A stretch of 64,000 bases of DNA from an uncultured Clostridia bacterium (GCA_934121905.1 CAKOVI010000010.1:1-64000), one strand, 5' to 3'. Counted from the stretch's first letter, positions 1 to 9,565 are shown. The notes: a model not told the origin generated them from the letters alone. A program made the numbers and translations.

Positions 1-187
1 AATGATTAATTATGCAATTTAATTATAGTAAATATTTTTATATATTTTTGTTTCACATCATTGACACTTATACAAAATATTCTCCTCCTTTTTTTATAAA
101 TTTATTGATTTTTATTATAATTTACTATAAAATAATTATAAAATTTAAACATTTTATAACCTTAAACTAAAAAGAGTGGTGATTATT

Positions 188-2092
188 ATGAATAAGAAAA
201 ATAAAAAACTAGCAAAAAAAGTAAAAAATAAAATAATAAAATCTAAAACAGATGAAAAAATTGCAAAACTAAAAAGCAATATGAATATTGAAAATGTAAT
301 TTCAACTAAAAAGCTTAAAATTGCACTTGTTATTGTTTTTGTATCTCTAATTCTTCTTGTATGTAGACTATTCTATCTGCAAATTATAGATGGTACATAT
401 TTATCTAACCTAGCTTCAAAACAACAAACAACAAGTGAAACAATTAACAGTAAAAGAGGTAATATTTACGACTCAACAGGCTCTCCTCTTGCAATTAGTG
501 AAACAGTTGATACAATTTCAGTAAATCCAACAAAGATTAAAAGCAAAAAATATCAAGATACAAATGAATTAAAAGAAAAATTGGCAAAAGAATTTTCTGA
601 TATTTTTGAATTAAATTATGATGAAACACTAGAAAAATTAAATAATTCTTCATCTTCTGTTACACTTGTAAAAAAAGTTGAAGAGGATAAAGTAAATACT
701 TTAAAAGAATGGTTAACCGAAAATAAAGTAACTTCTGGAATTAATATAGACGAAGATTCAAAAAGATATTACCCAAATGGAACTTTGGCTTCACAAGTAA
801 TTGGTGCTTGTGGTACAGATAATCAAGGTTTAGCTGGAATTGAATCATCATACAATTCTATATTAAAAGGAACCTCTGGTGAAATTGTAATGTCAACAGA
901 TGCTTCTCAAAGTGAAATTCCAAATTCACAAGAGTCTTTTATTCCTGCTGAAAATGGTTATAATCTGACACTTACATTAGATATACATATTCAATCTATT
1001 GTTGAAAAATATCTAAAACAAGCTGTTGAAGATAATGCTTGTTCTAAAGGTGGAAATTGCATAGTTATGGATCCTAAAACTGGTAATATTTTAGCTATGG
1101 CTTCTTATCCAAATTACGATTTAAATAGTCCTTTTACTCCAACTTCTTATTATGCAGATAATTGGGACAATTTATCAGCTGAAGAAAAAAATTCTAGAAT
1201 ATATCAAATGTGGAATGTACGCTCTGTTTTTGAGACATATGAACCTGGTTCTGTATTTAAGCTAATTACTGCTGCTGTTGCACTAGAAGAAAATATTACA
1301 AAAACAGATATCCAAAATGATTTTTTCTGTAATGGTGTTGAAGTAGTTGCTGATAAATCTATTCAATGTTGGTATCATCAAGAACCTTATTACAAACAGC
1401 ATGATGGTGAATCTCTAAGAGAAGCATTGATGGATTCTTGTAACCCTTCATTTATTCAACTTGGTAGAAGAATTGGTGCATCTACTCTTTATAAATATTA
1501 TGATGCTTTCGGATTTTTTAGCAAAACAAACTCAGGCTTACCTGGTGAATCTGCTAGCAGGTTCCATGATTTAGATAAAGTAGGAGCTGTTGAACTTGCA
1601 ACAATGTCCTTTGGACAAAGATTTACTATAACACCTTTACAAATGATTACAGCAATTTCTGCTATTGCAAATAATGGAAATCTTCTTAAACCTAAAATTG
1701 TAAAATCTATGACTAATACAGATACTGGAGAAGTAACTTCTTTTGATACAACTAAAATTAGACAAGTTATTTCTTCTCAAACTGCTAATGAAGTAAAATC
1801 CATGATGAAATCTGTTGTAACAGATGGAACTGGAAAAAATGCTCAAGTTCAAGGATATTCAATTGGAGGTAAATCTGGAACTTCTGAACCTATTGTAGGA
1901 GATACAACTTCTGGTTATACAACTTCTTTTGCAGCTATTTCTCCTATTGAAAACACTCAAGTAGTAATTTTAGTTACACTTTATGCCCCAACTGGAAAAA
2001 GCCACCAAGGTGGTCAAACTGCTGCTCCTGTTGTTTCTAGTATTCTTTCAGAAGTATTACCTTATATGGGTATTGAACCTGACCAAAATTAA
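188..2092 (+). CDS. Class B penicillin-binding protein (FtsI/SpoVD family)
   Basis: A septal or spore-cortex peptidoglycan transpeptidase of the class B family. After a very basic cytoplasmic segment there is one membrane anchor (about residues 44-64). A dimerisation region follows, then the transpeptidase domain with SVFK (nucleophile Ser about 355), SCN (about 417) and KSG (about 562). It ends shortly after the catalytic domain, so the PASTA domains of many FtsI/SpoVD relatives are missing. I chose ATG 188 over the upstream in-frame GTG at 176 because GGTGAT just before it is a good ribosome binding site; the GTG overlaps that site. A hairpin follows the stop, so the gene looks monocistronic. 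Whether it serves division or sporulation cannot be told from sequence. Confidence 0.93.
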   Translation: MNKKNKKLAKKVKNKIIKSKTDEKIAKLKSNMNIENVISTKKLKIALVIVFVSLILLVCRLFYLQIIDGTYLSNLASKQQTTSETINSKRGNIYDSTGSPLAISETVDTISVNPTKIKSKKYQDTNELKEKLAKEFSDIFELNYDETLEKLNNSSSSVTLVKKVEEDKVNTLKEWLTENKVTSGINIDEDSKRYYPNGTLASQVIGACGTDNQGLAGIESSYNSILKGTSGEIVMSTDASQSEIPNSQESFIPAENGYNLTLTLDIHIQSIVEKYLKQAVEDNACSKGGNCIVMDPKTGNILAMASYPNYDLNSPFTPTSYYADNWDNLSAEEKNSRIYQMWNVRSVFETYEPGSVFKLITAAVALEENITKTDIQNDFFCNGVEVVADKSIQCWYHQEPYYKQHDGESLREALMDSCNPSFIQLGRRIGASTLYKYYDAFGFFSKTNSGLPGESASRFHDLDKVGAVELATMSFGQRFTITPLQMITAISAIANNGNLLKPKIVKSMTNTDTGEVTSFDTTKIRQVISSQTANEVKSMMKSVVTDGTGKNAQVQGYSIGGKSGTSEPIVGDTTSGYTTSFAAISPIENTQVVILVTLYAPTGKSHQGGQTAAPVVSSILSEVLPYMGIEPDQN

Positions 2093-2096
2093 AAAT

Positions 2097-2143
2097 TAAA
2101 GGATGATTTGTTTCTTTATTTAGAAATTCAAACCATCCTTTTT
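2097..2143. terminator. Rho-independent terminator, probably bidirectional
   Basis: Thirteen-base arms (AAAGGATGATTTG and CAAACCATCCTTT, one mismatch) enclose an 18-base loop and run into a T tract. It sits between the convergent PBP gene and the TSCPD gene. Confidence 0.8.
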
Positions 2144-2177
2144 CTAAATTTTTCTATTTTCTTTATAACATCAAATT

Positions 2178-2435
2178 TTAAATCTTATTTTTTTCTTTAT
2201 ATTCCTGTAAAGCTATTGCCACTTGGTCTGGACATGATGTTCCTTTGTTGCCACATGGTATTCCTCTTAAAAGCTCAATAATTTCATCGACTTTTCTTCC
2301 TTTTACTAGTGCTGATATTCCTATTGTGTTGCCAGGACATCCTCCTATAATTTGTAAATCTTTTACTACATCTCCATCTATTTCAAATATCATTTGCATA
2401 GAACATGTTCCTTGTGGTTCATATATATATTTCAT
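2178..2435 (-). CDS. TSCPD domain protein (TIGR03905 type)
   Basis: A small protein of 85 residues with the GGCPGNT motif and the C-terminal CGNKGTSCPDQ motif that name the TSCPD family. The paired cysteines suggest a metal or nucleotide-related binding site, but the family function is unknown. Similar domains occur at the C terminus of some vitamin B12-dependent ribonucleotide reductases. The start is ATG 2435, behind AAAGGAGTGAT; the in-frame GTG nine bases upstream lies inside that ribosome binding site. Confidence 0.88.
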   Translation of the reverse strand: MKYIYEPQGTCSMQMIFEIDGDVVKDLQIIGGCPGNTIGISALVKGRKVDEIIELLRGIPCGNKGTSCPDQVAIALQEYKEKNKI

Positions 2436-2495
2436 AAAAATCACTCCTTTATTGTTTTATTACAATTATTATTATAATAGATTTTTTACAATAAA

Positions 2496-3056
2496 TCAAT
2501 ATTTATGTTCTAATCCGATTATTATAATGTCTTTTGGTTTTATTTCAATATTTTTTTCCTTTCTTTCAAATTGGTTATTATTTTCCTTTAGTAGTTTTGA
2601 CATTTCTATGAAATAAATTTCAATATTGGCCTTCATTTTACTTAAGTTTTCTTCGAATAAATTTACAGAAACTTTGTTAATATATTTCACATTCTCTTTT
2701 TTCTCTATTATTGATATTTTCTTGGGTTTATTTGTTGTGCTCATTTGTTCTTTTTTAGTAAAATATTTTTCATATGCTAAATCACAAATACAAAATAATG
2801 ATTCTTTTATCTTCCCTTGCTTAATATTTTTTATAAACATGGCTTGTTTCTTTCCTTCTTTTGTAATTCCGATTAGGTTTATTAAGTAAAAATCATATTC
2901 AGCAATTCCTTGAAACTTTTCTATTTTTTCGAAAATTATTTCTTTAAATTTTATTCCTACTGTTTCACTAACTATTTTTTCTAATATTCCTTTATTACCA
3001 TCATTTTGTAGTACATCTAAAAATTTTTTTGTATAATCATATGATATATTTTCTAT
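2496..3056 (-). CDS. Hypothetical protein, apparent AUA start
   Basis: I do not recognise the family. The frame is open from 3056 down to the stop at 2496 (186 codons). The first ATG of this frame is only at 2840, in the middle, with no ribosome binding site before it. At the true 5' end there is a perfect AAAGGAGG (3063-3070), followed after six bases by ATA GAA AAT ATA TCA. An in-frame TAA lies just above the ribosome binding site, so no ATG, GTG or TTG is available. The product would be soluble, Lys- and Ile-rich, with no obvious catalytic motif. Either ATA (AUA) is the start or the gene is a decaying copy with a mutated start. Confidence 0.6.
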   Translation of the reverse strand: MENISYDYTKKFLDVLQNDGNKGILEKIVSETVGIKFKEIIFEKIEKFQGIAEYDFYLINLIGITKEGKKQAMFIKNIKQGKIKESLFCICDLAYEKYFTKKEQMSTTNKPKKISIIEKKENVKYINKVSVNLFEENLSKMKANIEIYFIEMSKLLKENNNQFERKEKNIEIKPKDIIIIGLEHKY

Positions 3057-3070
3057 TATAAACCTCCTTT

Positions 3071-3490
3071 AAATACAATTTTTTCGTCTTTGGTAATTTT
3101 AGTTTTTAATTTAGTTTTTCTTTTGCTAAATTATTTTCATATTCTTGGAAAAATAAAACTTTATCAACCTCCTAGATGTTATTTTTGTTTTGGATTTTGT
3201 TAAACTAAAAATTTGAACAAAATTTTAAATGAGTTATAACCCTTTTGAATTAACAATGTTTTTGGTAACGTATGCATCCGTTTGAAACATTGTGTTTAAA
3301 AATTATATAATTAATGATTAAAGTATAAGACCTTATTTCTTTTTTGTCAATATTTTTTGACATTTTCATACAAACTTTTCATCGCAAAATTCGACAAAAT
3401 CTGACTTTTGTCTCATTCTTAAAATTAATTTATATATATTAACAATTTTTTTCAATTATAGAAAAAATCATAAATCACAAACTATTACAC
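3071..3490. other. Intergenic region without recognised gene
   Basis: About 420 very AT-rich bases separate divergent genes. The only structure I see is a 9-bp inverted pair ACAATGTTT and AAACATTGT (about 3253-3292) with a long loop. I found no coding frame with a ribosome binding site and no tRNA-like sequence. Confidence 0.5.
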
Positions 3491-3493
3491 TAC

Positions 3494-3530
3494 TTTTCAC
3501 AAAACTTTCACATTACTATTGTATTATAAT
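3494..3530 (+). promoter_or_regulatory. htrA promoter with phased TTTCACA direct repeats
   Basis: TTTTCACA at 3494-3501 and TTTCACA at 3506-3512 are direct repeats whose cores are exactly 11 bp apart, one helical turn. A TATAAT -10 box follows at 3525-3530, and no good -35 box is present. That is the architecture of an activator-dependent promoter of the OmpR response-regulator type. Repeats of this kind are reported upstream of CssR-controlled htrA genes in Bacillus; assignment to a CssR homologue is inference. Confidence 0.6.
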
Positions 3531-3571
3531 TAAGAAATAAATTATAATAGTAATAATTAGGAGGTCATATT

Positions 3572-4819
3572 ATGAATGATAACGAATTTAAAAATGTAAT
3601 TAGTAACCCAAAATCATATCATACAAATTCATTTGGAAAAACTATAGCTTTACCTTTTATTAGTGGTGTTTTAGGTTGTAGCTTAGTTTTAGGCACATGT
3701 TTTGGAGTACCAAGTATTAAAGAAAAAATCTTTTCAGGAAACTCATCAAATTCAGTTTCAACTTCAACAAATGCCACACAAAATGCAGGAACAATAAATA
3801 CAGATTTGGTATCTTTATCAAACTATTCAGATACAGCAGTTTATGCTGCAAACAAAATCTTGCCATCAATTGTAGGAATTACAGTTACTTATAATGTAAC
3901 AACTTCATCACCTCTATTTAGTATGTTTGGTCAACAAGGACAAACTTCATCATCTGAGGCAACTGCATCAGGTTCTGGAATTATTATAAGTGATGATGGA
4001 TATATTGTTACAAATAACCATGTTGTAGACTCTTCTTCAGAATCAACATATTATGATATTTCACAAGCTACTTCTTTAAAAATCTCATTATATGGTGATG
4101 ATACACAATATGATGCAAAAATAGTTGGAAAAGATTCGCAAACAGACTTAGCAGTTTTAAAAATAGATAAAACAGGTTTAACTCCTGCAGAATTTGCCGA
4201 TTCAGATACTGTAAAAGTAGGTGAATTTGCAATGGCAGTTGGTAACCCTCTTGATTTAGGAACATCTATTACTTGTGGAATTGTTAGTGCTTTAAATAGA
4301 AAAGTTCAAGATAGTGATGGTAATACAACATATACCTGTATTCAAACAGATGCTGCAATCAATTCTGGAAACAGTGGTGGTGCATTGGTAAATAGTCAAG
4401 GTCAAGTCATTGGTATTAATACTTTAAAGGTTGCAAGCACTGGTGTAGAAGGTATCGGTTTTGCAATTCCTATTAATTCTACAACAAGTATTATAGATTC
4501 TTTAAAAACAAATGGCTCTGTAAAAAGACCATATATAGGAATTTCTGGAAGAGACTTAGATGAAAATACAGCTAAAAGAAATAATTTAGTTACTGGTGTT
4601 TATGTTGTATCTGTTGATGAATATTCGGCTGCTGAAAAAGCTGGTTTGAAAATCGGAGACGTCATCATTGAAGCTGATGGACAATCAATTACTAAAATGA
4701 CAGAACTAAATGAAATAAAAAATAAACATGCTGTTGGTGATACATTAAAATTAAAAGTAAATCGTAATGGTCAAGAAAAAGAAATTGAATTGATTTTAGG
4801 TGAACAAAATTCAAATTAA
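3572..4819 (+). CDS. htrA: HtrA/DegP-like membrane-anchored serine protease
   Basis: An envelope quality-control protease that cleaves misfolded secreted proteins. A short cytoplasmic tail precedes one membrane segment (about residues 23-46) and a Ser/Thr/Asn-rich linker. The trypsin-like domain carries His150 (NNHVV), Asp192 (DLAVLK) and Ser268 (GNSGGA). One PDZ domain covers about 325-412, with the YIGI carboxylate-binding region at its start. At 415 aa it has the usual size for Gram-positive HtrA. The start has AGGAGGTCATATT before ATG. The promoter repeats suggest induction by secretion or heat stress through a two-component system. Confidence 0.95.
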   Translation: MNDNEFKNVISNPKSYHTNSFGKTIALPFISGVLGCSLVLGTCFGVPSIKEKIFSGNSSNSVSTSTNATQNAGTINTDLVSLSNYSDTAVYAANKILPSIVGITVTYNVTTSSPLFSMFGQQGQTSSSEATASGSGIIISDDGYIVTNNHVVDSSSESTYYDISQATSLKISLYGDDTQYDAKIVGKDSQTDLAVLKIDKTGLTPAEFADSDTVKVGEFAMAVGNPLDLGTSITCGIVSALNRKVQDSDGNTTYTCIQTDAAINSGNSGGALVNSQGQVIGINTLKVASTGVEGIGFAIPINSTTSIIDSLKTNGSVKRPYIGISGRDLDENTAKRNNLVTGVYVVSVDEYSAAEKAGLKIGDVIIEADGQSITKMTELNEIKNKHAVGDTLKLKVNRNGQEKEIELILGEQNSN

Positions 4820-4833
4820 TAAAATATAATATA

Positions 4834-4870
4834 TTTCACATTTTTTTCACAAAATGGACAAAAATATAGT
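4834..4870 (+). promoter_or_regulatory. Second TTTCACA direct-repeat promoter downstream of htrA
   Basis: TTTCACA at 4834-4840 and again at 4845-4851 are spaced by 11 bp exactly as in the htrA promoter. A TATAGT -10-like box lies at 4865-4870, almost the same distance downstream as in htrA. No protein-coding gene on this strand follows before the terminator at 4939. Confidence 0.5.
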
Positions 4871-4876
4871 GTATAT

Positions 4877-4978
4877 TATATTTAAGTTAATTGAAACAAG
4901 CAATTAACTTAAACAAAAAGACATCCCCTTTTATTTTCAAAAATAGAGAAACCCTTAACGGTTTCTCTATTTTTTATT
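4877..4978 (+). ncRNA. Putative stress-controlled small RNA
   Basis: A transcript starting about seven bases after the -10 box would be about 100 nt. It would open with a perfect 13-bp hairpin (TTTAAGTTAATTG at 4881-4893, loop AAACAAG, complement at 4901-4913). A short single-stranded stretch containing ACATCCCCTTTT would follow, and it would end in a strong terminator. No ribosome binding site or frame is present. The layout (regulated promoter, 5' hairpin, C-rich single strand, terminator) is that of a trans-acting sRNA, but this is inference from layout only. Confidence 0.4.
4939..4974. terminator. Bidirectional terminator
   Basis: AAAAATAGAGAAACC pairs with GGTTTCTCTATTTTT around a 6-base loop. 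It closes the putative small RNA on the plus strand and the protease gene on the minus strand, whose stop codon abuts it. Confidence 0.85.
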
Positions 4979-7661
4979 TTACATATTTATTTATTTTTTT
5001 GTATTTTATAAATGCTCCTATTCCAGCACATATAACAATAACTAATAATATTATAATTGTTTTTATTCCTGTTTTAGGCAATTTTGTCGTTGCAACGGTT
5101 TGGTCTGCACTGCTCTTAATAGCTAAAATATTATTTGAACTTGTTGAATCATCAGAATCGTCATCTTCAGTAGGTTCAAATTCATCATCCGGCCTGTCCC
5201 ATTCTTTATCTGTTATATCTTCATTATCTAAATAAATCCTTAATTCTGTGTTGTCATCACCTCCGAACTTCATTGCTTTTGAAACTTTAGTTGCCTTTTT
5301 ATCTCCTTTTATAGCAACTTCTTTAATATATAAATATATATTATCTGATTCAGATTTTAACAATTTATCAAAATTATCAACATCTTTTGAATTTACCTGA
5401 AAATCTATTTCATTATCATTTTTTTGAGTTTCTTTAATTTTTACCCAATTTTCAATATCTGTTTCATTCTGATTTGTTGACAAACAATAATAATATTCAT
5501 AACTATCATTTATATTTTCTTTTAAAATTGAACTTACAACTGTATCGAATGTATAATACTCTTTTTGATTTTCGTCAGTAAACCAATAAAATTTGATATT
5601 TTTTATACTGCATTTTATATTATCCATATTTGAATTTTTTGGAAGTTCTTCTTTAACTTCTTCTTCTTTTACTATTTCTATATCAAAAGTTGTAGTTAAA
5701 TCTTTATATTTAACAGTTAATGTATTTTTTCCTACTTTTGAATTATCAAATCCTGAAACACTAACTTCATCTGATGTTAATGATACTTCCTCCTTAGTAT
5801 TATCACTATAATTTAAGTATATTGAACCTCCTGTTAAATCTAATTTTTCTTTATTTTGAATATATTTAGTTTTTGTAGGCTCTTTATTTATTGAAATTGA
5901 TTTAAGCTTTTTCTCAACTTCTTTAACATTTGTAGTAAATGCTTTTATTGTTAAATCTCCGTTCATTAATGATGATTCTTCATTTGTTAATTTACTTGTA
6001 TCCTTCCATGTGCAATTACTTAAATCTGTTCCAAACCCTACAAAGCATTTTCCAGATTCAATCTTTGCTGTATTTAATGTTTCCATACCAGTTTTTCCCT
6101 TATAGTCACTTTCTAATTGTGCCATTACTTGATTTGAACCTGTTCCTTTAGCTTCTATTACAATAGTAAAATCACTAGATTTCAATTCTACAGGGTTTAA
6201 AAATTCTATAGTATGATAACCTGCTTCTAATGTAACATCATCACCATTTTTCAATTTTATTTGCTGTAAATCACTTTTATTTTTACTTGTTCCATTAACA
6301 TTTACATACACTTTACATGTATAGGTTTCTGGGCAATGTAAACTTACACTTGTTAAAAGTTCTGAATTATTTGTTTTTTTAGAAAATGTAGTTGCAAGCA
6401 TTATTGTTTGTGTATTTTTCACTGTTACATTTCCAAATGGATATAGTTCATCATATTGATATAAATTATCATAATTTACTTTATCTGTAGCTTTAGATAT
6501 TGCATACAAAGACTTGTAAACATTACAATCTTCATAAGATACATACATTATACCATTATCTCCTGCTTTCATTGTTGCCTTTCCATTTGATATTGTAAAA
6601 CCTAAGGCTTCAATTACCGAATCTGGTATTTCTGCTGCTGTGTTCCAACCTTTTTGTTGGCAATTAGCTTTGTTACTTTCAAATATTTTTGTTTTTATTT
6701 CTAATAATTCGTATTCGAATTTTTCTCCCCATGAATTTTTAACAATCCATGCTCCTTTAGATGATGGTCTCATTTTTTCGTTAAAATTGCTTACATCATA
6801 ATCATCATCCCATCCAATTATAGCAACAGCATGATTTATTGGATATTTACTAGCATCATTACAATAAATTGCACCAGTATTGTTATTGTAGCAATCTGAA
6901 CCAATTATACTAGCTCCATGTATTCCCATATATACTGCACCATTATTTTGAACCTGCTCTTTTATTTGATTTTTTTCTTCTTCTCCACCAGTTGTTGCAA
7001 AATCTTTTGTATCATTTACTTGAGTAACTACTTTTTTATTTTGTATACTTGATAAAGGTATTTCATTTTCGTTATTTTCAAATGGCATTTCACTTTCGTC
7101 AATTGCACCCATACCATTTGTTAGATATGAATCTGCCATAAACCATGAGCCACCTTCTCCTACTTTTCTATTATAACCCATTGTATTTTCTTGATTATTT
7201 AAAAATTTCCTACTAGTTGCATATTCCATGTGTCTTTCAGAATAATCATAAACTTTAGATGTTAATCCACTTTTATAATTTAGCATTGCTATGTTGGTTT
7301 CTAATGATGCAAGTGCAGCAAATGCCCAACAAGCACCTGTTTTTTCTTGGCTTTTTATAACAATATTGTTTGGTATTACATCTTTTAAAGAATATCTTGT
7401 TACAGTTGATGCTTTCATTGCCCTTATTAAGTTTACGGTTTTTTCATATCTATTAGGATTTTTTTTGACCCCATATGGTTTTGGCTGTATTCTATTTGCT
7501 CTTTCTTCTTCTGGTAATTCTAGCCATTCTTTAAATTCATCTGTAAATTCTGTTGTTTTTAATTCAATGTTTTCGTTTGTAGCAAATACTCTATTATTTG
7601 CTGAAAACAAAATTACTAATATAATATAAAAATATATAATTAATTTTAATATTTTTTTCAT
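4974..7661 (-). CDS. LPKTG-anchored C1 (papain-like) cysteine protease with Ig-like domain
   Basis: A secreted, wall-anchored protease of 895 aa. A signal peptide (about residues 1-28) is followed by a papain-like domain with Gln105, Cys111 (GACWAFA), His277 (NHAVAIIGW) and Asn309 (VKNSWG). A beta-rich lectin-like region comes next (about 375-590), then a bacterial Ig-like domain (about 595-675, ending FDIEIV) and an acidic Ser/Asp-rich spacer. The C terminus is a classical sortase signal: LPKTG (861-865), a hydrophobic helix and a Lys-rich tail. C1 peptidases with this lectin-like domain are common in gut Clostridia; the substrate is unknown. No sortase gene lies in the window. A weak AGGAAAGGA lies about 13 bases before ATG. 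Confidence 0.92.
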   Translation of the reverse strand: MKKILKLIIYFYIILVILFSANNRVFATNENIELKTTEFTDEFKEWLELPEEERANRIQPKPYGVKKNPNRYEKTVNLIRAMKASTVTRYSLKDVIPNNIVIKSQEKTGACWAFAALASLETNIAMLNYKSGLTSKVYDYSERHMEYATSRKFLNNQENTMGYNRKVGEGGSWFMADSYLTNGMGAIDESEMPFENNENEIPLSSIQNKKVVTQVNDTKDFATTGGEEEKNQIKEQVQNNGAVYMGIHGASIIGSDCYNNNTGAIYCNDASKYPINHAVAIIGWDDDYDVSNFNEKMRPSSKGAWIVKNSWGEKFEYELLEIKTKIFESNKANCQQKGWNTAAEIPDSVIEALGFTISNGKATMKAGDNGIMYVSYEDCNVYKSLYAISKATDKVNYDNLYQYDELYPFGNVTVKNTQTIMLATTFSKKTNNSELLTSVSLHCPETYTCKVYVNVNGTSKNKSDLQQIKLKNGDDVTLEAGYHTIEFLNPVELKSSDFTIVIEAKGTGSNQVMAQLESDYKGKTGMETLNTAKIESGKCFVGFGTDLSNCTWKDTSKLTNEESSLMNGDLTIKAFTTNVKEVEKKLKSISINKEPTKTKYIQNKEKLDLTGGSIYLNYSDNTKEEVSLTSDEVSVSGFDNSKVGKNTLTVKYKDLTTTFDIEIVKEEEVKEELPKNSNMDNIKCSIKNIKFYWFTDENQKEYYTFDTVVSSILKENINDSYEYYYCLSTNQNETDIENWVKIKETQKNDNEIDFQVNSKDVDNFDKLLKSESDNIYLYIKEVAIKGDKKATKVSKAMKFGGDDNTELRIYLDNEDITDKEWDRPDDEFEPTEDDDSDDSTSSNNILAIKSSADQTVATTKLPKTGIKTIIILLVIVICAGIGAFIKYKKINKYVK

Positions 7662-7748
7662 TTTTTACTATCATTCCTTTCCTAAAGGCACAAAGTAGAA
7701 TGAATAAATCTCCATTTTTTAGATATTATTCAAACTTTCTCCTTAGTT

Positions 7749-8600
7749 TTATCTAAATATAACTACATCAGTTTCACTTGTAAAACTTTCATTTCCATAT
7801 GCATAAACAACATATAAATATCCATTTTCTCCAATAAAAAATTCTTTTGCATTTTCTATTTTATATTCACTAGATTCTACATCTCTTATGTCGACATTAT
7901 ACCCTAATTCCGAAAGTTTTATATTTTGTTCTTGTGCACTATTTATTTCATTTTTTATTGTATTGTTTGCATCTGCTGTATTTATATTTTTCAAATTTAG
8001 CATATCACTAATTGTAACTTCTTTATTTGTCTTTAAATCATAGTTATATGTTTGAATTATAATTCTTTCACTACTATCTCCCTCTTTAAGCTCAGATAAT
8101 ATTACTAGAGATAATATATTATTTTTTTCATATGCTTTATATTTTACATTATAAATCACATTTTTTTGGCTATTTGAGGACATTACATTTTCGGATTTTT
8201 CTTTAAATAGCGCTCTTATTTGTTGGTTATATTTTTTTGCAGCATCTGTATTTATGTTAAAACATGGAATTTTCATATCTATTGTGTAATTTTCTTTTTG
8301 TTCTTGACTATCATATGCGACTATTATAATATCGTCTCCATCTCTGATTTTTTCTATTGTTCCAGAATATTTTTCTACTATTTTTATACTATTATCAAAA
8401 ATATTTAAAAAGTTGCTTTTAAGTTCTTTATACTCTTCATCTTCCTTTTCACTCGTTATTCCAAAAATAACACCCAGTTTTTCATCTTTAAAAAACTGCA
8501 TATACACTGCTACTCCAATAGCACCTAAACATATCAGGACAATTATTATATAAACAATATGTCTTACTTCAAGTTTTTTCTTTTCCATAACTGGTCTCAT
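7749..8600 (-). CDS. Membrane-anchored protein with DUF3298-like ectodomain
   Basis: 283 aa with a single N-terminal membrane helix (about residues 13-34) and a large outside domain. The phrase YDLKTNKEVTISDML, within a stretch predicting mixed alpha/beta, resembles the DUF4163/DUF3298 domains of RsiV and PdaC, which can bind lysozyme or glycans. I infer a cell-envelope binding or sensing role without certainty. It lies between the rRNA methylase and the wall protease on the same strand. Confidence 0.65.
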   Translation of the reverse strand: MRPVMEKKKLEVRHIVYIIIVLICLGAIGVAVYMQFFKDEKLGVIFGITSEKEDEEYKELKSNFLNIFDNSIKIVEKYSGTIEKIRDGDDIIIVAYDSQEQKENYTIDMKIPCFNINTDAAKKYNQQIRALFKEKSENVMSSNSQKNVIYNVKYKAYEKNNILSLVILSELKEGDSSERIIIQTYNYDLKTNKEVTISDMLNLKNINTADANNTIKNEINSAQEQNIKLSELGYNVDIRDVESSEYKIENAKEFFIGENGYLYVVYAYGNESFTSETDVVIFR

Positions 8601-8632
8601 CTGTCAGGTATCCTTTCTCTTGATTCTTTAGA

Positions 8633-9436
8633 TTATAATCCTTTGTTCTTTTGTAAGGTTTGCCTTACATATTCGTACAAAATTACTCCTGTTGCAATAG
8701 ATGCATTTAAACTCTCTGTTTTTCCAAGCATGGGAATAATTGCTTTTATGTCTGATTTTTCTTTTATTTCTTTCGATACTCCATTTGCTTCATTTCCTAT
8801 TACTATTACTTTGTTTTGCATTTTTATATCATAAATTGATTTGTCTGTATTCAAATCTGTTACTACAATCTGATAATTATTTTTTTTTATATTTTTTAGG
8901 GTTTGTCCTAAATTTTCACATTCTATAATTTTAACTCTAAATATTGCTCCCATTGTTGAACGTATTACTTTTGGATTATATGGATCTGTAGTTCCTTTTG
9001 ATATTAGGATTTGATTTAATCCCACACTATCTGCTGTTCTTATTATTGTTCCTAGGTTTCCTGGGTCTTGTATGTCGTCTAATGCAAGGATTATATCTTG
9101 ACCATAATCTATATCTTCTTTTTGTTTTTCCTTTTCTATTATTGCCAATACTCCTTGTGGTTTTTCTACTTCTGATATTAGTTTGAATATATTTGATGGT
9201 ACTTGTATATAGTCTATTTTTTGTAGTTCTTCCTTTAGATGTTTTTGTACTAGCTCACTTTCTATTGCTTCTTGACTTATTATTATTTGTTTTATTTTTG
9301 CATTTTCTTCTATTGCTTCTTCTACTATTTTTACACCTTCTATTAGATATTCATTATATTCTTTTCTGTATTTTTTTTCCTTTAGTTTTATTATGTGTTT
9401 GATTAACCCATTTTCCTTACTGGTTATTTGTTGCAT
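8633..9436 (-). CDS. TrmH/SpoU-family RNA 2'-O-methyltransferase
   Basis: A SAM-dependent SPOUT methylase of 267 aa acting on rRNA or tRNA. It has an N-terminal L30e-like substrate-binding domain (about 1-100) and a SpoU domain with DPGNLGTIIRTAD, IGNEANGVS and IPMLGKTESLNASIA, the three knot motifs that bind SAM. The start is ATG 9436 behind AGAGGAG. The longer frame to 9505 would run through a perfect 62-bp palindrome and is not real coding. The exact nucleotide modified cannot be told. Confidence 0.9.
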   Translation of the reverse strand: MQQITSKENGLIKHIIKLKEKKYRKEYNEYLIEGVKIVEEAIEENAKIKQIIISQEAIESELVQKHLKEELQKIDYIQVPSNIFKLISEVEKPQGVLAIIEKEKQKEDIDYGQDIILALDDIQDPGNLGTIIRTADSVGLNQILISKGTTDPYNPKVIRSTMGAIFRVKIIECENLGQTLKNIKKNNYQIVVTDLNTDKSIYDIKMQNKVIVIGNEANGVSKEIKEKSDIKAIIPMLGKTESLNASIATGVILYEYVRQTLQKNKGL

Positions 9437-9450
9437 TTTTTTCTCCTCTT

Positions 9451-9512
9451 TGCCCCATTGGGACCGGTTCTTTTTGGGACATGTCCCAAAAAGAACCGGT
9501 CCCAATGGGGCA
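9451..9512. repeat. Perfect 62-bp palindrome (repeat family member 1)
   Basis: Two 30-base arms beginning TGCCCCATTGGGACCGG are perfectly complementary around a central AT, so the whole 62 bp is palindromic. It is far more GC-rich than its surroundings. It sits just before the ribosome binding site of the RNA methylase gene. A related copy lies at 18204-18275 in the same position relative to another gene. It may be a mobile palindromic repeat or an mRNA processing element. Confidence 0.9.
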
Positions 9513-9565
9513 TTTTGTTTTCCATTATTATAATAACATTTTTTTTATTTTTGTTCAAGTAATTA

